Both the position numbers and the translations under genes were made by a program. Under the pieces are notes generated by a model. That model had not been told where the DNA came from and made no database searches. It saw nothing but the letters and a program-made list of their open reading frames with translations. 15,592 nt of DNA from CAYNUJ01 sp964621225 (GTDB lineage: Bacteria > Bacteroidota > Ignavibacteria > Ignavibacteriales > Melioribacteraceae), in the NCBI GenBank assembly GCA_964621225.1, contig CAZULK010000056.1:1-15592 (forward strand), in the 5' to 3' direction. Positions 7,584 to 14,933 of the stretch are shown here, piece after piece (the first letter of the stretch is position 1; every line of letters starts with the position of its first letter).

Positions 7584-9595
7584 TGCCAAATAAACCGAAA
7601 ACAATCGACAAGATCATCTTTGCTTTCTTAGTCATTTTTGCTGCTACATTAACAAATTCCATTTTTTTGAATCAGCTTGGATATTATGGTGCATTGTTTT
7701 TTCTTTTGGTTAAATGGGCTCAAGAAAAAAAGAACCCTTTTGCGAAGACAGGATTGGAGGTTTACTTTTTATTATTTCTTCTTGCTGAATTATTGTCCGC
7801 AATATTCTCTGTGGAACCAGGCCATGCGTTCCATAACTTTACCAAGCGTCTTTTGCTCATTCCAACCGTTTACGTAATTGCTTCGGTAGTATATAACCCA
7901 AAGAGAATAAGCAAAATATTTTATACATTTCTTTTCTTTGCGATTTTAAGTTCAGTGATTTATTTATGGAATTCGTATTCCTTTTACATACGAGGATTGT
8001 TTCAACTTACCGGCTCCGGACCTTTCTTGTTTCATTACCCGATTACAACAAGCGAATTATTTTCTTTTTCCACTTTGATATTGGCGGCATTCGTAATTAA
8101 GAAAGATTTAACTCCAAAGAAAAGAATGTTATATCTGATAGGCTTTCTGATTTCAGCATTATCATTAATAGCTACGTTTAAGAGAACCGGTTGGATTGGA
8201 TTAGCAGCCGGTTTGATAATGATGATAATCATCAAAAGAAAGTTTATTTATCTGATTCCATTTGCCATTGGTGTATTGTTTTTGATCTTTACACAGCGCT
8301 CCATTAGCAGTGTGGAAATATATAAAATTGGTGATTCCATTAAGAAAATCTCTACTATTGATACTAAAGGAGCTGTCTCGGGTTTATCCGTCGATGATGT
8401 AAACGTATATATTTCCGACTACGATAGGGGACTGGAAAAATTAAGCGATAGTCTTGAATCAATGATTCAATTCGATTCTCCGGTTGTGGATTTCAAACAT
8501 TGGAAAGACGATTATTTTATTGCAAGACTTGTTAACACAAAATTTGTTTTAGTAGGAAAAGATAGATACGGTGAGTTTTCCCGGCTGGAGGAATTCATGA
8601 CAAAGGGAATGACAAAAGACTTTACTGTTTGTAAGTCAAAAGTTTTCGTCGTAGATATCGACAGCGGAGTTACAATCTTCAATTCACCTACAAATTTAAA
8701 AGATACTGTTGAATTGAGGAATCTGAATGATTATTACCAAGTCGATTGTTGTAATGGAAATGTTTTCCTATTTAGTAAAAAATTAGGAATTGGACGGTTA
8801 AGTTATTCTGACGGAAGATATGATTTTACTAAAACAAAGTTTAAAGCGAATATTCTTTCGCTGAACGTTGTGGATGATTTTCTTTTAATTCAAAAAAAGA
8901 ACAAAATATTCAAAGTAACTCCAAGTATGGAGATATTAGATTCTTCCGATAAAAAACTGCCGGAAATAATGGATGCCATAAATACTCCTTACGGATTACT
9001 CGCCTTCACCCAGGGGGGTGAAATTTATAAATTCGACAGTTCATTGGCACAATTAAATAAAATCGGTGAACTCGGGTTCAATCCCAAATCTGTAATAGTT
9101 AAGGGTGATTCATTAATTGTTGCTCATCTTAAAACGAGCAGAATAGCATCTATTTTTAATCCATATTTACCTGCTAATGCCAATAGAATAGCTTTGTGGA
9201 GAGCCGGAATTAATATGTTCCTTGATCATCCAATTTTGGGTGTCGGAGATATTGATCTTGCTAAACTGTATCGTCAATACAAGCGCCCCGAGGATAAGGA
9301 GATTCAAGGTCATCTGCATAACAACTACTTCCATTTTATTGCTATCGGTGGTGTAGTCGGATTTGTTTCAGTGATGCTTTTGTTGATTAAGATATTTCTG
9401 TTCTTACTGAATGTAGTTAAGAAATTTCAACCAGATTCTTTTGAACACACTTTAGCACTTGGTTTTATAGGAGTATTTGTTTCTTTTATAATTTCCGGAT
9501 TAACGGAGTGGAATTTCGGAGATCACGAAATCATTACATTTATTTGGTTTGTTGTGGGTATGTCAATATCACTAAAAAGAAGTAAAGAAATTTAA
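7583..9595 (+). CDS. O-antigen ligase/polymerase family protein (WaaL/Wzy type) with an inserted beta-propeller
   Basis: Polytopic inner-membrane protein of 670 residues, against about 400-450 for the family. Residues 10-237 form roughly ten hydrophobic helices and carry TFKRTGW (198-204), which resembles the conserved motif before the large periplasmic loop. The loop resumes with a family-typical stretch: NPYLPANANR (526-535), W539, DHPILGVGD (548-556) and GHLHNNYFH (576-584), the last matching the His motif needed for WaaL activity. C-terminal helices follow at about 588-610 and 623-663. Between the halves lie about 280 extra soluble residues (see the separate entry). The frame is continuous and both family halves are intact, so this is an insertion and not a frameshift or assembly join. 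The gene starts in a TAATG overlap with the MsbA-like gene. Likely role: transfer or polymerisation of undecaprenyl-linked glycan in the periplasm. Sequence alone does not separate ligase from polymerase. Confidence 0.85.
   Translation: MPNKPKTIDKIIFAFLVIFAATLTNSIFLNQLGYYGALFFLLVKWAQEKKNPFAKTGLEVYFLLFLLAELLSAIFSVEPGHAFHNFTKRLLLIPTVYVIASVVYNPKRISKIFYTFLFFAILSSVIYLWNSYSFYIRGLFQLTGSGPFLFHYPITTSELFSFSTLILAAFVIKKDLTPKKRMLYLIGFLISALSLIATFKRTGWIGLAAGLIMMIIIKRKFIYLIPFAIGVLFLIFTQRSISSVEIYKIGDSIKKISTIDTKGAVSGLSVDDVNVYISDYDRGLEKLSDSLESMIQFDSPVVDFKHWKDDYFIARLVNTKFVLVGKDRYGEFSRLEEFMTKGMTKDFTVCKSKVFVVDIDSGVTIFNSPTNLKDTVELRNLNDYYQVDCCNGNVFLFSKKLGIGRLSYSDGRYDFTKTKFKANILSLNVVDDFLLIQKKNKIFKVTPSMEILDSSDKKLPEIMDAINTPYGLLAFTQGGEIYKFDSSLAQLNKIGELGFNPKSVIVKGDSLIVAHLKTSRIASIFNPYLPANANRIALWRAGINMFLDHPILGVGDIDLAKLYRQYKRPEDKEIQGHLHNNYFHFIAIGGVVGFVSVMLLLIKIFLFLLNVVKKFQPDSFEHTLALGFIGVFVSFIISGLTEWNFGDHEIITFIWFVVGMSISLKRSKEI
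8303..9157 (+). other. Inserted domain: predicted seven-bladed beta-propeller within the ligase periplasmic loop
   Basis: Residues about 241-525 of the ligase-family protein contain no membrane helix and show seven similar units. Each has the pattern hydrophobic strand, short polar turn, strong beta strand, turn, strand. Unit cores begin near residues 265, 301, 344, 384, 424, 463 and 501, a period of about 39. Examples are VSGLSVDDVNVYISDYDRG, FTVCKSKVFVVDIDSGVTIF, NVVDDFLLIQKKNKIFKV and VIVKGDSLIVAHLKTSRI. The wording resembles LVIVD/WD40-like propeller repeats. The segment before unit 1 (SVEIYKIGD, 243-251) could supply the missing outer strand of unit 7, closing the ring. By the positive-inside rule, the basic loop IIKRKF (216-221) is cytosolic, which places this domain in the periplasm. 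The domain type is inferred from periodicity. Confidence 0.65.
9592..9595. other. Shared TTAA: overlapping stop codons of two convergent genes
   Basis: The ligase-family gene ends with TAA at 9593-9595, and the opposing sugar-phosphate transferase ends with TAA read from 9594 down to 9592. The palindrome TTAA therefore serves both. No hairpin plus T-run terminator is visible on either side, so the two transcripts may run into each other or rely on Rho. Confidence 0.9.
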
Positions 9596-10983
9596 GTTCC
9601 TTTGTTCCTTCCTGTTATTGTTTGAATAATTGTTTCAAAAACAATTTCTATATCCAGCCAAAGAGACCAGTTTTCAATATACCAAATATCGTATTCAATT
9701 CTTTTTTCAGTCCTCTTCTTTTGAAGTTCGGGATCATCAACATCACCTCTATAACCATGAATTTGTGCCCATCCGGTTATTCCCGGTTTAGCCCTGTTTC
9801 TTAATTTAATTATTGAAACCATATCCCGGTACGATTCGTTGAATTCAATTGCATGGGGACGCGGACCTACAATTGACATGTCTCCCAAAAATACATTGAT
9901 GAATTGGGGGAATTCATCTAAATTAGTTTTTCTAAGGAACTTCCCAATCTTTGTAATTTGCCGGTCTCTTTCATTTACAGAACCTAACCAGCCTTTTCTA
10001 CTAGCCTCTGTGGTCATGGTCCTAAACTTATACACTTTAAAAATCTTTTCATTTATACCGACTCTGTCCTGAATAAAGAAGACCGGGCCTTTAGATGTAA
10101 GCTTGATAAGTATTGCTATAATTGGTAATAACCACCATAGAACAGTAACAAATGCAATAATAGTGATAATCAAATCAAACACTCTTTTGATGAATCTATT
10201 TTGAGCTTCTTCCAATGGGCTAACTCTTACGGAGATAATGGGAAAATCCGAGAAAAGGGAGACTTCAAATTTTTTGGAGGCGAATTTCAAATAATCCGGA
10301 ATTATGTAGCATCTTACGGCGTTAATATCGCATACGTTCATTATTTGATCAATAAACTGAGATTCGGAAAATTTTACAGCGATAACGATATCAGTAATCC
10401 CATTTTTATTGATTACTCTGTCTAAATCGGTAACACAACCTAATATTTCATCTCCTTCTTTTTCATCGATTGTTATATAACCTTTAAAATTATATCCGAA
10501 TTCGGGATTCCTTTCTAACAATTGTCTGAAGTTATGGGCAATCTCGTTATGTCCGATTATAGCCAAACTCCTTGCGAATTCTTTCCTCCGACGAAGTAGT
10601 AATTTTTGAAAAAGAAAATGCTTGGCAGACAGAAGGAAAAGAATTAGCACCCCATAGAAAATTATAAAATTTCTTGTGAAGAGTAATTCTTTTGAAAAGA
10701 ATATAAATAAAACTGCAAATAAAATTTGAGTGATGACATTTTTTATAAGAATAATTATTGTAGTTGAATATAACCGCACCGATGAATCATCATAAAGATT
10801 TGTCAGCTTTGATGAAAAATACCAAATGATATTTGAGAAGATTAATAGAATAAATAGATTACTTTTGGCCAAAAATAGTTCGAGCGATTGAGCTAATATC
10901 CCCGCCAGAAAAAAGGAAAGAGAGATTATTAAAAAATCAGTAAATAATCTTAACGTATATAATGATCGCTTATTTATTAACAT
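9592..10983 (-). CDS. Polyprenyl-phosphate sugar-phosphate transferase (WcaJ/WbaP-like initiating enzyme)
   Basis: Starts surface-glycan synthesis by moving a sugar-1-phosphate from a nucleotide sugar to undecaprenyl phosphate on the cytosolic face. The protein has 463 residues, normal for the full-length form. It has four N-terminal membrane helices (within about 12-125), a CoA-binding/Rossmann-like middle domain (about 138-260), a membrane segment (about 270-293) and the catalytic PglC-like bacterial sugar transferase domain to the end. Catalytic landmarks are KFRTM (319-323), the Asp-Glu pair D356-E357 in LRKTNLDEFPQ, GPRP (373-376) and KPGITGWAQ (399-407). It is the last gene of the - strand polysaccharide operon, two bases after the preceding GT4 gene. 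The sugar (glucose, galactose or an N-acetyl sugar) cannot be assigned from motifs I can read. Confidence 0.92.
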   Translation of the reverse strand: MLINKRSLYTLRLFTDFLIISLSFFLAGILAQSLELFLAKSNLFILLIFSNIIWYFSSKLTNLYDDSSVRLYSTTIIILIKNVITQILFAVLFIFFSKELLFTRNFIIFYGVLILFLLSAKHFLFQKLLLRRRKEFARSLAIIGHNEIAHNFRQLLERNPEFGYNFKGYITIDEKEGDEILGCVTDLDRVINKNGITDIVIAVKFSESQFIDQIMNVCDINAVRCYIIPDYLKFASKKFEVSLFSDFPIISVRVSPLEEAQNRFIKRVFDLIITIIAFVTVLWWLLPIIAILIKLTSKGPVFFIQDRVGINEKIFKVYKFRTMTTEASRKGWLGSVNERDRQITKIGKFLRKTNLDEFPQFINVFLGDMSIVGPRPHAIEFNESYRDMVSIIKLRNRAKPGITGWAQIHGYRGDVDDPELQKKRTEKRIEYDIWYIENWSLWLDIEIVFETIIQTITGRNKGT

Positions 10984-10985
10984 GA

Positions 10986-12098
10986 CTAACCGAAAAATTT
11001 ATCATATTTTTCTTCGATGTATTGTTTGATTGAACTTTCAAAATTTTCTCTCGAAAACTTTTGCGCATATTTTGAAATATCGTTCGAGTCAAAACTATCA
11101 ATATTGGATAAATATTCGCTCACTGTATTGGCTACTGCATTTGTTGATTGCTCATTAAAGAGTAAACCCATTCCGGGTTGAACAATTTCAGATGCACCAC
11201 CGACATTATATGCTATTACGGGAGTACCTGCAGCAAGGGCTTCAACCATCGTTATTCCAAAGTCTTCTTCGCCTGCAAAAATAAAGCCTTTTGCTTTTGC
11301 CATATATTCAACCAGTTTTGAATATTCTTGCCGGGGTAATACTTCAACATTTTTACCCGCTAGTTTTTTGATTTTTTCCTTGTCAGGTCCTTCGCCAATA
11401 ACTACCAATCTTTCTTCGGGTAATTTTTGGAATGCTTCAACGATCATATCGATTTTTTTATATGGTACGAAACGACTTGCGGTTAAAAAATAATTTTCTT
11501 TGTTGCTGTTCGCTTTTATTTTATGTGTATCCACCGGAGGATGAATAACATCGGCATCTTTGTTGTATATCTTCTTGATTCGTTTGGCAACATGATTTGA
11601 ATTTGCAATAAAATAATCGACTCTGTTGGATGAAATATAATCCCACATCCTTATTTTATGCAAAGTCCATCTCACGTATATTCCTTTCAAACCTCCGTGA
11701 ATATTAAGGTCGTTTAAATATTGGTGATATAAATCCCAAGCATAACGAATCGGTGTGTGACAATAAGATATATGCAGTTGATTACTGTTGGATAAAACTC
11801 CGTGAGCAACCGAATGTGAGCTTGACAAGATTACTTCGTGTGCGGAAATGTCCAATTGCTCAACAGCAATAGGGAACAATGGTAAATAAATTCTGTGATG
11901 ATTTTTTGAGAAGGGCAACCTCTGAATAAAACTTGTAGTTGCCTTCTTTCCCTTTGTAATTATATTTCTTTCTTCATCCGATAAAAAATCAACTAATGAA
12001 TATATTGGTGCTTCCGGAAACAGACTCGTGAATGATTCGACACATTTTTCAGAACCGTAATAATTAACTAGCCATTCATGTACAATTGCTAAATTCAT
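10986..12098 (-). CDS. GT4 glycosyltransferase, WbaZ-like
   Basis: Cytosolic GT-B fold glycosyltransferase of 370 residues that adds one sugar to the growing lipid-linked glycan. Its N-terminal half has VHEWL (6-10) and YCHTPIRYAWD (112-122), a phrase typical of the WbaZ-like group, which includes mannosyltransferases. The C-terminal half has TASRFVPYKKID (206-217) and the retaining GT4 E-x7-E motif E278 to E286 in EEDFGITMVEA, followed by AAGTPVIAYNVGG. The ATG at 12098 follows the stop of the upstream GT4 gene by ten AT-rich bases with no obvious Shine-Dalgarno. It sits second to last in the - strand operon. Donor and acceptor are unknown; mannose is plausible by family resemblance only. 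Confidence 0.9.
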   Translation of the reverse strand: MNLAIVHEWLVNYYGSEKCVESFTSLFPEAPIYSLVDFLSDEERNIITKGKKATTSFIQRLPFSKNHHRIYLPLFPIAVEQLDISAHEVILSSSHSVAHGVLSNSNQLHISYCHTPIRYAWDLYHQYLNDLNIHGGLKGIYVRWTLHKIRMWDYISSNRVDYFIANSNHVAKRIKKIYNKDADVIHPPVDTHKIKANSNKENYFLTASRFVPYKKIDMIVEAFQKLPEERLVVIGEGPDKEKIKKLAGKNVEVLPRQEYSKLVEYMAKAKGFIFAGEEDFGITMVEALAAGTPVIAYNVGGASEIVQPGMGLLFNEQSTNAVANTVSEYLSNIDSFDSNDISKYAQKFSRENFESSIKQYIEEKYDKFFG

Positions 12099-12108
12099 AA
12101 TTTTCGCT

Positions 12109-13161
12109 TTAAATAATTAAATCATTTATTACTGAAATTAAACTTTTTGCAGATCTTTCCCAAGAAAATCGGGTTATGTTTTTATATCCCTTTTCTATTA
12201 ACTTTATTTTTTCTTCATGATGGTCCAAAAGAAATTTTATTCCGTTAGAGATTTCGTTTGGATTATTCGGATCAACCATAATTGCTGCTTTGCCACATAC
12301 TTCAGGTAAACTGGCTTTGTTCGAACAAATAACCGGACAACCGTGTTTCATCGCTTCCAGTGGAGGTATCCCAAAGCCTTCGTACAGAGAGGGAAAAACA
12401 AATACTTCAGCATTCATATAGAGGGAGCTCAATTCTTCGTCGTTAGCGTGGCCGAAAAAAATGATTCTTTCATCATCTATTGACTTTATTGATTGGTTAA
12501 ATATCTTATTAGAGGCGCCAACTATTACTAATTTAATATCTTCCCTGTTTAGAAGTTTGAAGGCTTCAATTAGCTTTTCTAAATTTTTTCTCGGGTCCAA
12601 AGAGGAAACCGTTAGAATATACTTGCCATCTATCAAATTATCCAGTTTAGTGCCTGCAGAGTGATTTACAGCATTATAAATAACTTCTATCTTGTCTTTG
12701 GGAATATTCAAGAATTGTACAATCTCATTTGCGGAAAATTCACTGACTGTAATAATTTTTTTAGAATTTGATGCTGAGATTCCGGTAAATGTCCTGTAAA
12801 ATAATGAGTAGGACTTTGAGAACCACTCCGGATGCCTTAAAAATGAAACATCGTGGATAGTTATTAATTTATTACGATAAAAAATTGGACCAAGTCCATT
12901 GTAATTAAATAATAGTGGAGAGCCTATTCTTTTAAGATAAATAGGCAATTCGATTTGTTCCCAAAGATGTGAAGAAAAACGGCCAATGATTTTTGCTTCC
13001 AGTTCTTCAGCCAATTCATGATGTATTATATTCGGGGGAGACAAGCATATTAAATTTGTCGTTTTTTTTAATTGCTTAGTTATCTCAATCCCAAATCTCT
13101 GCACACCGGTAACAGGTTGAGTCAAGAAACGGGCGTTTATATATAATGTATCATTTTTCAC
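12109..13161 (-). CDS. GT4 glycosyltransferase (second of the cluster)
   Basis: GT-B fold glycosyltransferase of 350 residues, retaining GT4 type. Visible motifs are TGVQRFGIEI (18-27), common at the start of mannosyl/rhamnosyl GT4 enzymes, TIHDVSFLRHPEWF (101-114), SSLDPRKN (186-193) and the E-x7-E pair E261 and E269 in EGFGIPPLEAM. The start is GTG at 13161-13159, inside the end of the upstream glycosyltransferase gene (11-base overlap, different frame). There is no in-frame ATG before the conserved N-terminal motif, so GTG is the sensible choice. It acts after the initiating transferase on the same lipid-linked chain. Its sugar is not assignable. It is clearly different in sequence from the neighbouring WbaZ-like enzyme, so it probably makes a different linkage. 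Confidence 0.9.
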   Translation of the reverse strand: MKNDTLYINARFLTQPVTGVQRFGIEITKQLKKTTNLICLSPPNIIHHELAEELEAKIIGRFSSHLWEQIELPIYLKRIGSPLLFNYNGLGPIFYRNKLITIHDVSFLRHPEWFSKSYSLFYRTFTGISASNSKKIITVSEFSANEIVQFLNIPKDKIEVIYNAVNHSAGTKLDNLIDGKYILTVSSLDPRKNLEKLIEAFKLLNREDIKLVIVGASNKIFNQSIKSIDDERIIFFGHANDEELSSLYMNAEVFVFPSLYEGFGIPPLEAMKHGCPVICSNKASLPEVCGKAAIMVDPNNPNEISNGIKFLLDHHEEKIKLIEKGYKNITRFSWERSAKSLISVINDLII

Positions 13162-14317
13162 TCGGCAAACCCAGTTTGTTGACTATTGTATAATACTGAT
13201 TTTCCCAATCGAATTGTTTTGCATATTCCCTTAAGCTTTCTTTATTTATCTCGCTCTCTAACAATTTTGTCAGTAATTTCTTGAATTCCTCATAATTATT
13301 GTAAAGATGAGCAACTGAATTATCTTCTTTCAGGTGTTCCCATTCCACTGAGATTGTCGGTATGCCGGCAGCGGAGTATTGATAAAGTTTTAAAGGATTA
13401 ATTGAATTAACCAGATCCGCATAATCTTTTTTATTAAATGGTATAATACCTATTTGAGAATATTGCATGTAACTTGGAATGGTTTCGTATTTTCTTGTAC
13501 CAAGAACATAGATATTCTTCAATTTATGAAGTTTTTCTTTAGCTAATCTATCATTACCGATTAGAACAAAGCTGACATCCGGGAATTCTTTTGCTGCTCT
13601 GTTTATCAAATCAAAATCGAACCAAAAATCAATAGCCCCAACATATAACACTCTTGGAGAAGGGATGTTGTTGAATTCCTCCGGAATTAGTATATCTTCT
13701 CTGGCAAAATGTTTATAATCTACTCCGTTTTTTAAAATAAAATAATTTTTAGGATTAAGCGATTCAATATAATCGGTAAGTTGTGCAGAAGGATAAGCAA
13801 CGGCATCAACATGGCTGCAGATATTCTTTTCCAGTTTAATTATTCTTTCTTCGGATATTTTGGCGAATCCCGCATTTTTATCTGCCATCCTAAACAATGA
13901 GTGATCATATTTTATTTTGTTTAATAGACATCCTTGATAAACACTATCGATATATAAAAAATCAACTTTATCAAAGCCGTTTTGAGATAAAATACTGTCT
14001 ATTGACGGGATGCAAAATTTATCCCAGTTTTGTATGAAAAAATCAAAATTAACGAATGGCGATTGAGTCGGCGGAGTTAATGTAAAGGGAATATATGTAA
14101 ACAAATTTTCATCGAAAAATTTCCCTTTTGCCTTCCAAATTTCTTTTCTTGCTTTAATATCTTCCGAATTAGACAGCATTACGTGGAAAGGGGAGATTGG
14201 ATCGGAAATGAATGCCGTATGCCATCCGTGTTTTAAAAATTGCTTGGCTAATTCATGAGTCCCCACTTGAAAGGGAGTAGTCCAATAATTGTTCGCTATA
14301 AACAGAGCTTTTTTCAT
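13151..14317 (-). CDS. Glycosyltransferase, GT-B fold, GumK/TuaH-like
   Basis: Glycosyltransferase of 388 residues. The N-terminal Rossmann half begins ALFIANNYWTTPFQVGTHEL (4-23), and the C-terminal half has KNGVDYKHF (196-204), YVGAIDFWFD (225-234) and INPLKLYQYSAAGIPTIS (306-323). That wording (Asn/Gly-Val-Asp hinge, then NPLKLYEY-like acceptor/nucleotide region) matches the GumK/TuaH-like glycosyltransferases, some of which are glucuronosyltransferases. It lacks the classical GT4 E-x7-E spacing seen in its two neighbours, so it belongs to a different subfamily. The ATG at 14317 lies four bases after the methyltransferase stop, and the gene ends 11 bases inside the next one. Assignment to glycosyltransferases is firm; subfamily and donor sugar are uncertain. 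Confidence 0.82.
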   Translation of the reverse strand: MKKALFIANNYWTTPFQVGTHELAKQFLKHGWHTAFISDPISPFHVMLSNSEDIKARKEIWKAKGKFFDENLFTYIPFTLTPPTQSPFVNFDFFIQNWDKFCIPSIDSILSQNGFDKVDFLYIDSVYQGCLLNKIKYDHSLFRMADKNAGFAKISEERIIKLEKNICSHVDAVAYPSAQLTDYIESLNPKNYFILKNGVDYKHFAREDILIPEEFNNIPSPRVLYVGAIDFWFDFDLINRAAKEFPDVSFVLIGNDRLAKEKLHKLKNIYVLGTRKYETIPSYMQYSQIGIIPFNKKDYADLVNSINPLKLYQYSAAGIPTISVEWEHLKEDNSVAHLYNNYEEFKKLLTKLLESEINKESLREYAKQFDWENQYYTIVNKLGLPSEK

Positions 14318-14321
14318 CGAA

Positions 14322-14933
14322 CTATTTTTTCAGGATAAAAAATTTATGATAAGGATTATCTCTTAGCGTATAATGATTTTCAACAGTAAAGAATTTTTGC
14401 ATATGCTGTAAGACTTTTTTTAATCCATAACCTTTTTTCCCAATTTCCCAATAGTGTAATCCGTCGAATTTATGTTTTATATAAAATTTGGGAATCAGAA
14501 TTTGAATAAATATATCGTTTATTATTGGAAAGAAAAAACGAAAAGTAAATCTGTGATTAGCGTAAGGCAGACTGATAATTACTTTATTGTTTGTGACTCT
14601 GGCTAATTCCGACAATAAATTGTCAAATTTATCAAACGGCAGATGTTCAAGTACTTGGAAACAGGTTACTAATTCGAAAGAATTATCTTTGAAAGGAAGT
14701 AAATTTACATCTCCAACAACTTCAGGCTTTAAATTAATATCGTAATCAAATCCCGTTACTTTCACTTCATCGGGAATAAGCTTCTCAATTATTCTTCCAC
14801 CAACTCCAATATTGAGCATGTTTTTGGGCTGAAGTTGGTGAATTAACTTTAATTGGTGGTAATATGAAAGGAACTGCTCTTCAGTTCCATAATCGGTAAA
14901 ATTATAGAAGCTATGATCTACTTGAATTTTCAA
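14322..14933 (-). CDS. SAM-dependent class I methyltransferase in the polysaccharide cluster
   Basis: Soluble Rossmann-fold methyltransferase of 203 residues. Motif I is NIGVGGR (41-47), a Gly-rich SAM loop slightly different from the usual DxGxGxG. The acidic residue after beta-2 is D63 in GFDYD, followed by GDVNLLPF (74-81), the motif IV region SFELVTCFQVLEHLP (85-99) and VIISLP (118-123). The C-terminal HYWEIGKKGY (160-169) is typical of one methyltransferase subfamily. Likely roles are methylation of a sugar in the glycan or capping of the chain, inferred from position between flippase and glycosyltransferase genes. The start is TTG, in a TTGA overlap with the flippase stop and preceded by AGGA. 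The next in-frame ATG is residue 39, which would remove most of the first strand. Confidence 0.85.
   Translation of the reverse strand: MKIQVDHSFYNFTDYGTEEQFLSYYHQLKLIHQLQPKNMLNIGVGGRIIEKLIPDEVKVTGFDYDINLKPEVVGDVNLLPFKDNSFELVTCFQVLEHLPFDKFDNLLSELARVTNNKVIISLPYANHRFTFRFFFPIINDIFIQILIPKFYIKHKFDGLHYWEIGKKGYGLKKVLQHMQKFFTVENHYTLRDNPYHKFFILKK

Noticed and set aside
8303..9157. The ligase gene as a chimeric assembly error or two frameshifted genes
   Set aside because: The frame is uninterrupted, the base composition looks like the flanks, and both family halves are complete and join at the loop where extra sequence is structurally tolerable.
9622..10425. Short + strand open frames opposite the sugar-phosphate transferase
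   Set aside because: They are shadows of a well-supported gene on the other strand with no recognisable product.
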